A stretch of 64,000 nt of DNA from Sphingomonas sp. Leaf242 (GCF_001422045.1 NZ_LMLW01000001.1:256972-320971); one strand, 5' to 3'; positions 17,409 to 28,868 are shown, counted from the first letter of the stretch. Notes: generated from the letters alone by a model not told the origin. Program-made: numbers and translations.

Positions 17409-18635
17409 GTGGCGCTCGATCTCTCTACTCTCTACGTCGTCGCAGGCCTTGGCATGCTGGTCGCCGGGTTCATCCATCTCATCCCCCTCGCGACCGGCCG
17501 GTTCGGGTCATGGGCAGGCTTATGGGGCGCCGGCCACCTGATCGCCGGTTGCGGCGCGCTGATGGCGGTGCTGAACGATCGGATCGGCCTCCCCTGGGCG
17601 CCTAGTATCGGCAACCCCGCGGTGGTGATGGGCTATGCGCTGATCGCCGGCGCGGCGGTGAAATTCGATCGCCCGGACGCGCGCCTGAGGTCGCTGCTGG
17701 CGATCGCCGCCGTGCTGGGCCTGCCCTTGTGGTTCAGCCACGACCCGGCGCATTTTCACATCCGCGTCGCCTATCTCAGCGTCATCCGCGCCGGGTTCGA
17801 CCTCGTCGTGGTCGTCGTCGCCGTCCGTTTCGCGCGGCGTGACTCGCTCCAGACCGGCTGGATCGTCGCCGCGCTGTTCGCGGTCACCGTACCGATGTTC
17901 CTCGGCCGCGCCTGGCTGGCCTATAGCGACCGGATCGGCACGCAGCTGACCGGGCGTCACGACGATCTCGGCGCCTGGCTCGCGGCAGGCCAGATCGCCT
18001 TCATCATCTTCCGCGCCTTCTCGCTGCTGATCCTCCAGGCCGAGCGCGGCCAGAACCTGCTGCTCGATCAGATGGAGCGCGACTGGCTCACCGGCGCGTT
18101 CAATCGCGCCGGCCTCGATCGCATCGTGCGGACGTTCGCCGGCTGCCATGCGCCGCGTATGCTGACGGTGATGATGCTCGATCTCGATCGCTTCAAGACG
18201 CTCAACGACACGTTCGGCCACGCCGCCGGCGACGCCGCGCTTCGCACCTTCGCGGAGATCGCCCACGAGGCTCTCGGCCGACAAGGCCACCTCGTCCGTT
18301 GGGGCGGCGACGAATTCGTCTGCGTGCTGCCCGACGTCTCGACAACGCAGGCCCGCGCGATCGGCACCAGCATCGCGACACGGTTCGCGCAGACCATGGC
18401 GCCGCGCATGGCGACGCATGGCACGCTCGGGGTCAGCTTCGGCATCGTCGAAGGCGAGCCCCAGATACCGATCGTCGACCTCATCGCCGACGCAGACCGC
18501 GCGATGTACCGCGCGAAAAGCGACCGCCGCCAACCCGCCGTCTGCATCCCTCCCGTATATATCCCGGACATCTACATCCCGGACATCTACATCCCGGACG
18601 TCTACCTCCCCGACGTCTACACCAAGGCCGCCTGA
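17409..18635 (+). CDS. Membrane-bound GGDEF diguanylate cyclase
   Basis: 408 residues. Seven or so hydrophobic helices fill residues 1-215; a GGDEF domain follows, with intact GGDEF at 299-303 and upstream DLDRFKTLNDTFGHAAGD. It should make cyclic di-GMP from GTP at the inner membrane. No RxxD I-site is visible at the usual place before GGDEF, so product inhibition may be lost. Oddly, the C-terminus after the domain is a run of pentapeptides (YIPDI/YIPDV, about five copies) coded by 15-nt tandem repeats at 18543-18617. The start is a GTG at 17409 after AGG. Confidence 0.9.
   Translation: MALDLSTLYVVAGLGMLVAGFIHLIPLATGRFGSWAGLWGAGHLIAGCGALMAVLNDRIGLPWAPSIGNPAVVMGYALIAGAAVKFDRPDARLRSLLAIAAVLGLPLWFSHDPAHFHIRVAYLSVIRAGFDLVVVVVAVRFARRDSLQTGWIVAALFAVTVPMFLGRAWLAYSDRIGTQLTGRHDDLGAWLAAGQIAFIIFRAFSLLILQAERGQNLLLDQMERDWLTGAFNRAGLDRIVRTFAGCHAPRMLTVMMLDLDRFKTLNDTFGHAAGDAALRTFAEIAHEALGRQGHLVRWGGDEFVCVLPDVSTTQARAIGTSIATRFAQTMAPRMATHGTLGVSFGIVEGEPQIPIVDLIADADRAMYRAKSDRRQPAVCIPPVYIPDIYIPDIYIPDVYLPDVYTKAA
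18543..18617 (+). repeat. 15-nt tandem repeat at the 3' end of the GGDEF gene
   Basis: Unit TACATCCCGGACATC, about five copies (the first degenerate), in frame and encoding YIPD(I/V). Confidence 0.9.
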
Positions 18636-18686
18636 GCCGCCCCGACAGAACCGCAACGCCACGCGCGGCGTCGCGGTCCCGCACGG

Positions 18687-19277
18687 TCAAGCGGCCGGCG
18701 GGTCCTTCTTCCCGGTCGGCTTGCCGAACCCGACGAACAACCGCTCCAGCCCTACCGTCACCGAGTCCAGCACCTTGGCGAACTCGGGCGGCAACGCGGT
18801 CTTCTCGCTCCGCGGCGGCTCCGGCGTATCCCCGGCGAACGGACCATTGCCCTGCGGCTTGGCCGTCTCTGCCGCCACGTCCGGCTCCACGTTCGACGCA
18901 CCAGGCTCAGCCTCTTGCGAGGGTGCGGCAGGCGAGGGCGGGGCAGGGGGCGTCGGCGGGGTCGGCGGCGTCGGTCGAGCATTCGCCTTCGCGTCGTGCT
19001 TCGAGATCGCCGTCGCCGCGGCCATCAGCCCGGCCGCGATCATCTGCCGCCCGACCGGCGTCCCCATCTGCCGTGCGATCGTCGCGGCGATCCCGGCGAA
19101 CGGCGCCCCGCCCGCATGCTTGCCGCCATCCTGCTTTTCACCGTCGTGCTTGCCGTCGTCATGCTTGTGGCGCTTGTGCCCGCCGCCGTCCGGCTCACCC
19201 GCGTGATGCCCGCCCGCGCGCATGTCGATCTCAACTTCGCGCTCGCGCCGCTTACGCTCGTCCTTCTTCTTGCCCAT
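18687..19277 (-). CDS. Hypothetical low-complexity protein, His/Lys/Gly-rich then Pro-rich
   Basis: 196 residues. Starts with a basic stretch (MGKKKDERKRREREVEIDM), then a His/Asp/Gly/Lys region (about 22-57; HKRHKHDDGKHDGEKQDGGK) that could bind metal ions, a hydrophobic or amphipathic segment (about 58-92), a Pro/Ala linker (TPPTPPTPPAPP) and a C-terminal helix-like part DSVTVGLERLFVGFGK. I do not recognise the family. Codon use is like its neighbours. It converges with the GGDEF gene. Confidence 0.65.
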   Translation of the reverse strand: MGKKKDERKRREREVEIDMRAGGHHAGEPDGGGHKRHKHDDGKHDGEKQDGGKHAGGAPFAGIAATIARQMGTPVGRQMIAAGLMAAATAISKHDAKANARPTPPTPPTPPAPPSPAAPSQEAEPGASNVEPDVAAETAKPQGNGPFAGDTPEPPRSEKTALPPEFAKVLDSVTVGLERLFVGFGKPTGKKDPPAA

Positions 19278-19379
19278 GTCGTCCTCTGTGCCGTTCGCAA
19301 TGTGTACGACAAAGATAATACACCGATTTAAGATCGCAACCCTGATGGCGCCGGTCGCCTGATTGCGACCCGAGCGCGC

Positions 19380-19754
19380 TTACTTGCCGGACCACGTCCC
19401 CGGCAGTCGCCACATCACCTTGCGCGAAGCATGGCTGATCATCGGCTGGCCGTCGAAGCCGAGCGCCGGGCTGTAGCGCCCCCGTGCGACGATCGCGTGG
19501 CACGCCGCCTTGTCGAGTTCGACCTCGCCGCTCGACACCACGGTTCGGCAATCGGCGACATGGCCATCCAGACCGATCGTCCACAGGATCGTCGTCGTGC
19601 CCTGCGCGCCCTTGCTGACGATCGACATCGGGTAGTCGCTGGTCGAGATCCAGTCTCCCGGAGAGTGTTTCGGCTCGGCAGCTTGGGCGATCCGCGATCG
19701 CTCGGTCGGATCGAGCCCCCACAGCTTGACCGTTGAATCGTTGCACTTGGCCAA
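19380..19754 (-). CDS. TonB C-terminal-like protein, possibly 5'-frameshifted
   Basis: About 124 residues. The stretch YPMSIVSKGAQGTTTILWTIGLDGHV...SSGEVELDKAACHAI resembles the TonB C-terminal fold (YPxxA, GxVxxCxVxxSSGxxxLDxAAC), widespread in sphingomonad cell-envelope proteins. No TM anchor or signal peptide precedes it. The only start is a TTG at 19754 with a weak site. Upstream, another frame from an ATG at about 19826 (MHEAGCQFIGDD) reads plausibly into the same region, so a frameshift or very divergent N-terminus is possible. Divergent from uvrA. Confidence 0.55.
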   Translation of the reverse strand: MAKCNDSTVKLWGLDPTERSRIAQAAEPKHSPGDWISTSDYPMSIVSKGAQGTTTILWTIGLDGHVADCRTVVSSGEVELDKAACHAIVARGRYSPALGFDGQPMISHASRKVMWRLPGTWSGK

Positions 19755-19879
19755 CGCCTCGATCGCTCGTCGCGCAATCCGTCGCGCAATCGATCATCGC
19801 CGATGAACTGGCACCCGGCCTCATGCATTCCTATCTCTCCCACTAGTCTCCCGATCAGAACAGAAGTAGAACCAGCCTC

Positions 19880-22780
<2,901 letters not shown>

Positions 22781-23010
22781 CACTGCCATACGGATGGATG
22801 GGACTGTCCGCAGTCATGGTAGGGATCTCGGTGTTCAGCGAAACTGCGTGACGACCAATCTCATTCACCGGTTGCGATCCCTCCGTGTTAAGTCGTCGCT
22901 CGCCTTCGCAATACCGATCGCCACTGAGTAGGGACGCTCGGCGAGTGCGGCGGGATCACGTTGGCGGAGCGACCGAAGCGGTACCGATTTCATTTCGGTA
23001 TCATCAGTCT

Positions 23011-23511
23011 TTATAGCGGCTGCGAGTTGTCCGCGTTGGCGCGATCTTGGTGCTTGATCGAGCGCTGCCAATTCGAGGTCATATAGCCCGACACGCCATT
23101 TACTCGCTGCGTAGTAGCCGTATATCCACGTTCGGTCAGGATCTTCGTCGTCACCACGTGCAGCGCGACCCCGCAAATCGGGTAGAGCAGCATTCCAGCC
23201 AGCGCGATCAGTATGGCTATGAATGCGGGATTTCGCTCCTCGCCAGTTTTAGTCGTCAAAGGGCGGACGCCCGAGCCGTCAGGTTTCCTGGGCAAGAGTC
23301 CCATGGCACCGATAGCCATGACTGCGACACCTAGCGGTGGGAACGCGCTCATCGCCGTTTCAACGACAATCTCGGGGGCATACATCTTGATTTCCTTGCA
23401 GAGGGAAATAAAGACAATTGCTCCGTAAATGGCCATCGCTGCGCCGCCAGCGAACAGGCCGAAAAATGGTATGCGGTACCACGGCTTCCACTGGGGAATG
23501 TCTTCATTCAT
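23011..23511 (-). CDS. Three-helix membrane protein, candidate immunity protein
   Basis: 166 residues with hydrophobic helices near 12-36, 53-73 and 93-118 and a polar C-terminal tail. It starts 19 nt after the stop of the putative toxin gene on the same strand, and the base composition of both is less GC-rich than the flanks. Small multi-helix inner membrane proteins of this size are typical immunity partners of pore-forming bacteriocins and type VI effectors, and placement immediately downstream of the effector is the rule. I do not recognise a named family; the role is inferred. Confidence 0.6.
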   Translation of the reverse strand: MNEDIPQWKPWYRIPFFGLFAGGAAMAIYGAIVFISLCKEIKMYAPEIVVETAMSAFPPLGVAVMAIGAMGLLPRKPDGSGVRPLTTKTGEERNPAFIAILIALAGMLLYPICGVALHVVTTKILTERGYTATTQRVNGVSGYMTSNWQRSIKHQDRANADNSQPL

Positions 23512-23530
23512 CGGATGCAGCGTCCGGTCG

Positions 23531-24421
23531 TCATAGAAAACCAGGAGTCCAGGTGACTCGCGATGCTTGATTGGCTATCCAATCGGACCATTCCCCTGCC
23601 TCTCTCGATAAATCCCGAACCACTTGTGATGACTCGATCCGACGCCAGGTTGCTTCACTCTCTGCAACTGCGGCCTTCAGGCGAGCCAAGCCTTCATCGC
23701 ATAACTGCCCGAGTTTTCGCGTCAGGCCTAGGCGATTGTCAATCCAGTCGAGCGCTAGCGATACCCCGACTCCAATTACGAGGGCGGCGACTACGGGCCC
23801 AACGGCAATCACGGCCGTTCCCATCAAGGCAGCGGTACCAACGCCGACCGCATACGCTGCGGCCGTGGCAACTAGACATTTGGCGATGTCCATTCCTATG
23901 GCGCCAAAAAGAGATCCTAACGTAGCTCTGTCGTTGCTAACATAATCTACCACGTCGATTACCGTGCAAAACAGGATACCAAATATCACGCTGTCGCGTG
24001 CAGCGGCCTTCATGCCGGCTTTCGTCATTTTCAGAGAAATTATCTTAGGATGCATCAGCCCGTATCTTGGGCCGGTCAGAAATTGCCTGGCTCCCGCATA
24101 TCCCTTGAAAACGACATGCTGTCTTCCTCTGTATGTCTTTAGAATATACTGGCCGCCAATGCCTAATTCGGCAATGATAAGGCGTACGGTTGCTCCTCCT
24201 TCTCGGACGTCTTTCCCAATTGGAAAATAGCTTTTGATATTTTCTAGGTAATCGTGCCCGTGCTTCTGCCAAAACTCGTTTGATTTTCGAAGCGTGGTCT
24301 TACCGAGTGCAACCTGCTTGTCGGTCCAAGTGCGAACTACATGCTTGAGATCGACGACCGCGGCTTGCGCATTTGCTTGGGAACGTTGACCCGGCATCGC
24401 TCTAGCAGTTGGTCCAGTCAT
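23531..24421 (-). CDS. Candidate pore-forming toxin/effector protein
   Basis: 296 residues from an ATG at 24421 that has GGAG 5 nt upstream (a GTG at 24466 lacks a site). A hydrophilic N-terminal part (1-100) is followed by FKGYAGARQFLTGPRYG (105-121) and a C-terminal region with hydrophobic helices at about 143-161 and 181-225, the latter Gly/Ala/Val-rich like the hairpin of channel-forming toxins, then an amphipathic tail. This layout recalls inner-membrane-targeting type VI or contact-dependent toxins; no secretion signal, PAAR or Rhs part is present. Lower GC than neighbours suggests acquisition by transfer. Confidence 0.55.
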   Translation of the reverse strand: MTGPTARAMPGQRSQANAQAAVVDLKHVVRTWTDKQVALGKTTLRKSNEFWQKHGHDYLENIKSYFPIGKDVREGGATVRLIIAELGIGGQYILKTYRGRQHVVFKGYAGARQFLTGPRYGLMHPKIISLKMTKAGMKAAARDSVIFGILFCTVIDVVDYVSNDRATLGSLFGAIGMDIAKCLVATAAAYAVGVGTAALMGTAVIAVGPVVAALVIGVGVSLALDWIDNRLGLTRKLGQLCDEGLARLKAAVAESEATWRRIESSQVVRDLSREAGEWSDWIANQASRVTWTPGFL

Positions 24422-24674
24422 ATAGACTCCAGTTTTCACCGATGTTTTTACAAGCGAAGGTTGCACTAACCAGAACAGCAGGAAAGTATTTCGCCGTCAA
24501 TATCATCGCCATGCGATTGCCAGAGAGCAACGGAAATGTGTGGCAAGGGATTGTTAAGATGGTTAATTACCTCGTCGCATCGCCACCGAGGGGAGGGGCT
24601 TGCGGGCGACTGGTTTGGAACATGTCGTAGGTCCGATCCGTTGCCTGATATAGACCGCTGAATTGGATTCGACC

Positions 24675-24992
24675 ATGACCAAGCCTCATCCGCACAAGCC
24701 CACCGCCCAGCCCAAGACGTTCGGCATCAACGCGCTGTCGATTGGGGCCGCGGCGATCGGTCTCGGGGGTGCGTTGCTGGCGGTGTTCCTGCGATCGAAG
24801 GCCAACCCCGCCGAGCATGCCGCGCCCGATCTCGCGCTCGACAAGCCCCGCCCGGGTGCGACCGATCGCGCGCCGGCCGCCTTCCGCCCCGATCCCACCG
24901 CGGTCCCCACCAAGGCCGAGCGCGAGTCGCTCCGCCCCGCCACCGGCCCGGCCCCGTCGTTCGCCGCGGATCGCGGTTCGACGCTCGGCTGA
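24675..24992 (+). CDS. Hypothetical single-helix membrane protein
   Basis: 105 residues. A Lys/His/Pro-rich N-terminus, one TM helix at about 20-39 (ALSIGAAAIGLGGALLAVFL), then a disordered Pro/Ala/Arg-rich tail. ATG at 24675. No recognised family. It marks the return to high GC after the toxin islet. Confidence 0.55.
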   Translation: MTKPHPHKPTAQPKTFGINALSIGAAAIGLGGALLAVFLRSKANPAEHAAPDLALDKPRPGATDRAPAAFRPDPTAVPTKAERESLRPATGPAPSFAADRGSTLG

Positions 24993-25002
24993 GACGGCTT
25001 CC

Positions 25003-25129
25003 TGATCCTCCCCCGCAAGGGGAGGTGGCTGGCGCTTGCCAGACGGAGGGGGAGGGGGCAAATACTCACGTCCCGTGTCCGCCCCCTCCGTCACCTGCGG
25101 TGCCACCTCCCCCTGGCGGGGGAGGATAA
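25003..25129. repeat. Compound palindromic repeat, family PR-I
   Basis: Outer arms GATCCTCCCCCGCAAGGGGA and CCCCCTGGCGGGGGAGGAT, inner arms GACGGAGGGGGAGGGGGC and GCCCCCTCCGTC. A lone outer hairpin of the same family is at 48998-49025. Confidence 0.88.
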
Positions 25130-25171
25130 GTAGGGCTCGTCTACGCCGATCCCGAATCCTCCACCCTCGCT

Positions 25172-25268
25172 CCGTCACACCGGATTGCTTCCGGGGGCCA
25201 CGCTCCCCCGAATTTGATAGCCGCGGTAGTGCGGAACGTTGGATACCGGAACGAGTCCGGTATGACGG
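25172..25268. repeat. Palindromic repeat pair, family PR-J
   Basis: CGTCACACCGGATTGCTTCC facing GGATACCGGAACGAGTCCGG then TATGACG. The left arm is decayed. Only copy in the window. Confidence 0.7.
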
Positions 25269-25350
25269 GGGGAGGTGGCTTCGCCACGCCAGTCGGCCAC
25301 GCACCCGTTGCCGAGCCCCCGTTGCCGATGCCAACCGTCATCCCCCCGTC

Positions 25351-25432
25351 CGTCATCCTGACGAAAGTCAGGACCCAGAGCCCCAAGCGCCGTACCCCGT
25401 AACCCTGGGTCCTGACTTTCGTCAGGATGACG
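25351..25432. repeat. Palindromic repeat pair, family PR-C
   Basis: CGTCATCCTGACGAAAGTCA + GGACCCAGAG facing CCTGGGTCC + TGACTTTCGTCAGGATGACG. Together with PR-I and PR-J it fills the gap 24993-25529, in which no gene is visible. Confidence 0.92.
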
Positions 25433-25529
25433 ATAGGGGGCGGCAGCACGAGCACCACCCGATAAAACCGCTGTCCTACACATCCCGATCCGGCATACCT
25501 GATCGGTCCTCTCGCAACGAGGATCGACC

Positions 25530-25772
25530 ATGGCAAACGCACCCACTCCGGCCGATCCGCGACTCTGCCACTTGGCCAAGCGCGCCGTACCCGCCCCCAA
25601 GCCACGCTACGAACCCCCGATCCCCGACCACCTCCCCGACGCGGTCCGCCACGTCATGGCCTGGCAAGCGCATGTCGACGCCGGCCGGATCGGCAACCGC
25701 CTGCCCGTATCCCCCGAGATCGCCGCCAACCGCGACCGCTGGACCGCGCTTGCCCGGACCATGCGCAAGTGA
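25530..25772 (+). CDS. Small hypothetical protein
   Basis: 80 residues, Pro/Ala/Arg-rich start then a helical C-terminal part (LPDAVRHVMAWQAHVDAGRI). ATG at 25530 with AGGA upstream. Its stop overlaps the GTG start of the next gene (GTGA), so the two are coupled. Family not recognised. Confidence 0.6.
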   Translation: MANAPTPADPRLCHLAKRAVPAPKPRYEPPIPDHLPDAVRHVMAWQAHVDAGRIGNRLPVSPEIAANRDRWTALARTMRK

Positions 25773-27064
25773 CCGCTGCTCTCCAGGAACACGGTATCGA
25801 CGCGCCGCCGATCGACTCCTTCACGCAACAACATCGCCAGCGCATCGACGGCTGGTCCCCCGAGCGCCAGCGCGGCTTTCTCGAACGCATCGCCGAGGGT
25901 GCCACCGTCGACGAGGCGACCGCCAGCGTCGGCCTGTCGCCCCGCGCCGCGTACAGCCTGCGCCGCCGTGCATCGGGCGCGGCGTTCGCGCTCGGTTGGG
26001 ACGCCGCCAAGCTCGTCGCGCGGCCGATCGTCGCCGAGGCGCTGTTCTGTCGCGCGATGGTCGGCCAGATCGAGCGTCTCACTAAGCCCGACGGCGACGT
26101 GATCGAACGCCACCGCTTCGACAACCGCCTCGCCATGTCGCTGCTCGCTCGGCTCGATCGCCATGCCGAGGAAAGCGAGACCACCAACGCCGCCGCGCGC
26201 CTGATCGCGACCGAGTTCGATGCGTTCCTCGACCTCGTCGAGCGCGATGCCGGCCCGGCCCGCGCCGGCCTGTTCCTCGGCGAACGCGTCCGCTCGACCG
26301 AAATAGGGGAAGGGCTGGCGCCGATCGTGGCGCTCGCCCGCGCCGACCGCTGGCTTCGCAGCAACGCCGGCCTCGCGTCGGAGGTCGACGTCGCCGATCT
26401 CGATCCCGCCGCCCGCGCAGGCTGGACCGCCGAGCAATGGGCGCGCGCGGAGGCCGCCGGGCTGCTCAGTCTCGCGCCCGAACCCGTCGCCAAACCGGTG
26501 CCACAGAAACCCGCTCCAGCGTCTGCACTTTCTGCACTTCCGGCGGCCGAGCCCGACGGACGCGATGGCGAATGCCCGGTCTGGTGGGACGACGTCACCT
26601 GTGCCTGGCGCACCCGCTTCCCACCGCCGAGCGACTATGACGAAGAGGACGGCAGCATTTTCGGCGACGACGATTACAGCCGCGACTGTTCCGAGGAGGA
26701 GGTGATCATCCTCGATGCGCCGCGCGACCGCGAAACCGCCGAGCGGGTCGTCGTCGAGGGCGCAGACCGCGACAGCTGGTTCATCGGCTATGCGGTCGAC
26801 TGCGGGCTGATCGGCGATGACGAGGTCGACGCGGTGGCCCCCACCGATGCGGCCCGAGTCGCGGCGCTCGCCGATATGTTCGATCCGGAACGCCCGAGCG
26901 AACCCGACCCCGAGTTCGAACCCGGTGCCGATCACCGCCCCGGCGCGGGCCCCGGCCAGTCGCACGGCGCGGCCGATCTGACGCCGGCGCTTGCGGACGC
27001 TGCACCCAAATCCGCCACCGGGCGTTCTCCCGCCATACGCCTCATCAACGGAGACCCCCCATGA
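25769..27064 (+). CDS. Hypothetical protein with N-terminal HTH-like segment
   Basis: 431 residues. Near residues 28-65 the sequence GWSPERQRGFLERIAEG followed by TVDEATASVGLSPRAAYSLRR reads like a helix-turn-helix of the small-terminase/transposase-like type. A long helical region follows (to about 230), then a Pro/Ala linker and a strongly acidic C-terminal half (DYDEEDGSIFGDDDYSRD). GTG start at 25769. It is coupled to its neighbours on both sides (start in the previous stop, stop overlapping the ATG of the DUF3597 gene). Function unknown; DNA binding is inferred. Confidence 0.6.
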   Translation: MTAALQEHGIDAPPIDSFTQQHRQRIDGWSPERQRGFLERIAEGATVDEATASVGLSPRAAYSLRRRASGAAFALGWDAAKLVARPIVAEALFCRAMVGQIERLTKPDGDVIERHRFDNRLAMSLLARLDRHAEESETTNAAARLIATEFDAFLDLVERDAGPARAGLFLGERVRSTEIGEGLAPIVALARADRWLRSNAGLASEVDVADLDPAARAGWTAEQWARAEAAGLLSLAPEPVAKPVPQKPAPASALSALPAAEPDGRDGECPVWWDDVTCAWRTRFPPPSDYDEEDGSIFGDDDYSRDCSEEEVIILDAPRDRETAERVVVEGADRDSWFIGYAVDCGLIGDDEVDAVAPTDAARVAALADMFDPERPSEPDPEFEPGADHRPGAGPGQSHGAADLTPALADAAPKSATGRSPAIRLINGDPP

Positions 27065-27516
27065 GCATCTTCAGCAAGATCAAGTCCGCCATCTTCGGTG
27101 AGCACGGCCCGCTCGGCAGCGGCCATTTCGGCACGCCCAAGGCCGACGCACCGGCTCCAGCGCCCGCGCCGCAGACCACCGCAGCCCAGCCCGCGCCGAC
27201 GCCAACGCCGACGACTGCCGCCCCGACTCCGCAGGCGGCGCCCGCCGCGCCCGCCCAGTCGGTCGATGTCGAGGCCGTTCTCTCGGGTATCGCCTCCAAG
27301 AAGGGTTCGGATCTCAACTGGCGCACCTCGATCGTCGATCTGATGAAGCTGCTCGATCTCGATTCGAGCCTCGACAACCGCAAGGAGCTCGCCACCGAGC
27401 TCGGCTATACCGGCGCAAAGGACGGCAGCGCCGAGATGAACATGTGGCTGATCAAGGCCGTGATGCGCGAGCTTGAGAAGAACGGCGGCACCGTGCCTGC
27501 CAACCTCAAGGACTGA
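27061..27516 (+). CDS. DUF3597-family protein
   Basis: 151 residues. N-terminal MSIFSKIKSAIFG, an Ala/Pro/Thr linker of about 45 residues, then the conserved C-terminal domain from about 75 (VDVEAVLSGIASKKG..LNWRTSIVDLMKLLDLDSSL..RKELATELGY). This is the DUF3597 pattern, resembling LysM/BON-associated stress proteins; the function is not established. ATG overlaps the upstream stop (ATGA). Confidence 0.82.
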   Translation: MSIFSKIKSAIFGEHGPLGSGHFGTPKADAPAPAPAPQTTAAQPAPTPTPTTAAPTPQAAPAAPAQSVDVEAVLSGIASKKGSDLNWRTSIVDLMKLLDLDSSLDNRKELATELGYTGAKDGSAEMNMWLIKAVMRELEKNGGTVPANLKD

Positions 27517-27589
27517 TCTGGGATAGGCGCCGGCAACCAAACCCCGGCGCCGATCATTACGCTCTCGATATCCACGGAAAGGACACGAC

Positions 27590-28003
27590 ATGCGCGTTGC
27601 GATGCTGGGCCTGCTGGCCGCCTCCACTCTGGTCGCCGGCTGCGTTGGCGACGGCGGCAGCCGCTACGGCGCCGACCCGCGCTATCGGTCCTACGACTAT
27701 AACCGGCCGGATCCCGCGTACAACGGCTACGATGCCGGCCGCTATTACCGCGACGACCGCCGCTACCGCGAGCGCCGCCTGTCGCAGAACGAGCGCGTCT
27801 ATCGCGGCAACGACGGCCGGTACTATTGCCGCCGCAACGACGGCACCACCGGGCTGATCGTCGGCGGAGTCGCGGGCGGCGTGCTCGGCAACGTTATCGC
27901 GCCGGGCGGTTCGGGCCTGCTCGGCACCGTCCTCGGCGCAGCCGGCGGGGCGCTTGCCGGGCGTGCCATCGACCGCAACAGCAACGAGACGCGTTGCCGC
28001 TAA
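27590..28003 (+). CDS. Glycine-zipper outer-membrane lipoprotein
   Basis: 137 residues. Signal peptide with lipobox LVAG and Cys18; a Tyr/Arg/Asp-rich middle; C-terminal glycine-zipper double helix (GLIVGGVAGGVLGNVIAPGG, then GLLGTVLGAAGGALAGRAI) of the 2TM/SlyB type. Probably anchored to the outer membrane. It ends in a lone Cys-Arg. ATG at 27590 follows GGAAAGGACACGAC. Confidence 0.85.
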   Translation: MRVAMLGLLAASTLVAGCVGDGGSRYGADPRYRSYDYNRPDPAYNGYDAGRYYRDDRRYRERRLSQNERVYRGNDGRYYCRRNDGTTGLIVGGVAGGVLGNVIAPGGSGLLGTVLGAAGGALAGRAIDRNSNETRCR

Positions 28004-28281
28004 GCCGCTCGACCGGCACCGAAATATCGGTGTCGGTCGTCACGAAGTATTGCTGCTTCGGGATGGGCGCGCGAAAATATTAGTTGCGTAAATCGACGCG
28101 GTTTTTGACCCATTTTATCGGCAAGATTTGCATTTCCGGCGATCTTGGCCCATATGGTGCTCAGCTACAGTCGCATATCGACGGTTCTTGGCGCTTTGCG
28201 GCACCTTTCTCCTTCTTTCCCTGCTCCGCGGCACGGGCCGCCCGAACGTCGGGTTGCCCCATACTAAGAAGGAGCCATCTC

Positions 28282-28494
28282 ATGGCTATCACCGGAACCG
28301 TAAAATTCTTCAACGCCGACAAGGGCTATGGCTTCATCGCGCCGGATGGCGGCGGCAACGATGCATTCGTGCACATCACCGCGGTTGAGCGCGCCGGCAT
28401 GCCGACGCTGAACCAGAACCAGCGCGTCACCTACGAGCTCGAGCCCGACAAGCGTGGCAAGCAGTCGGCCGTGAACCTCCAGCCAGCCGATTGA
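28282..28494 (+). CDS. Cold-shock-domain RNA-binding protein
   Basis: 70 residues, one CSD of the CspA family. RNP1 is KGYGFIAP (the K-G-Y/F-G-F-I core) and RNP2 is DAFVHI. Binds single-stranded RNA or DNA as a chaperone. ATG at 28282 follows AAGGAG. The 278 bp upstream contains no gene and may form the long 5' leader common in csp mRNAs. Confidence 0.95.
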   Translation: MAITGTVKFFNADKGYGFIAPDGGGNDAFVHITAVERAGMPTLNQNQRVTYELEPDKRGKQSAVNLQPAD

Positions 28495-28599
28495 TCTCGC
28501 TGGCGGATTACGGTCCGCCAACCTGATCTCGGCTGCGATGCGGCGGCTATCATGGCCGCCGCTTCACCCCTTTGAAATTTCCCGCAGGAGCGCACCAGC

Positions 28600-28827
28600 A
28601 TGGCCGATAATCCAGAATTTTACCGGGCCCGCGCTGATGAAGAGCGTCGCAATGGCGATGCCGCCCTCCTCGACAACGTTCGCGACCGCTGCCGCCGTGC
28701 CGAAAAGGCCTGGGACGAAATGGCCTCGCGCGCCGAGCGCACCCAGGTCCTCCGCGCCGCGCGCGAAGCCGCCCCTCCCGGCGGCGAGCGCATGAACATG
28801 ATGAACGTGATGGTCGCCGCCGAATAG
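28600..28827 (+). CDS. Small hypothetical helical protein
   Basis: 75 residues, charged and predicted helical (NPEFYRARADEERRNGDAA, RDRCRRAEKAWDEMASRAE), with a Met-rich end. ATG at 28600 after GCAGGAG. A good terminator follows at 28869. It belongs to the style of short proteins found in sphingomonads; function unknown. Confidence 0.72.
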   Translation: MADNPEFYRARADEERRNGDAALLDNVRDRCRRAEKAWDEMASRAERTQVLRAAREAAPPGGERMNMMNVMVAAE

Positions 28828-28868
28828 GCGCACCTGCGATCACCACGATGCGATCGACGAATGAAGAC

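Noticed and set aside
22865-23010. Minus-strand ORF ending SDDLTRRDRNR downstream of the immunity-like gene
   Set aside because: Short, no ribosome-binding site that decides a start, no family; left unannotated although it could be a gene remnant.
24567-25334. Minus-strand ORF of 255 codons
   Set aside because: It passes through PR-I and PR-J repeats and overlaps a better plus-strand gene at 24675.
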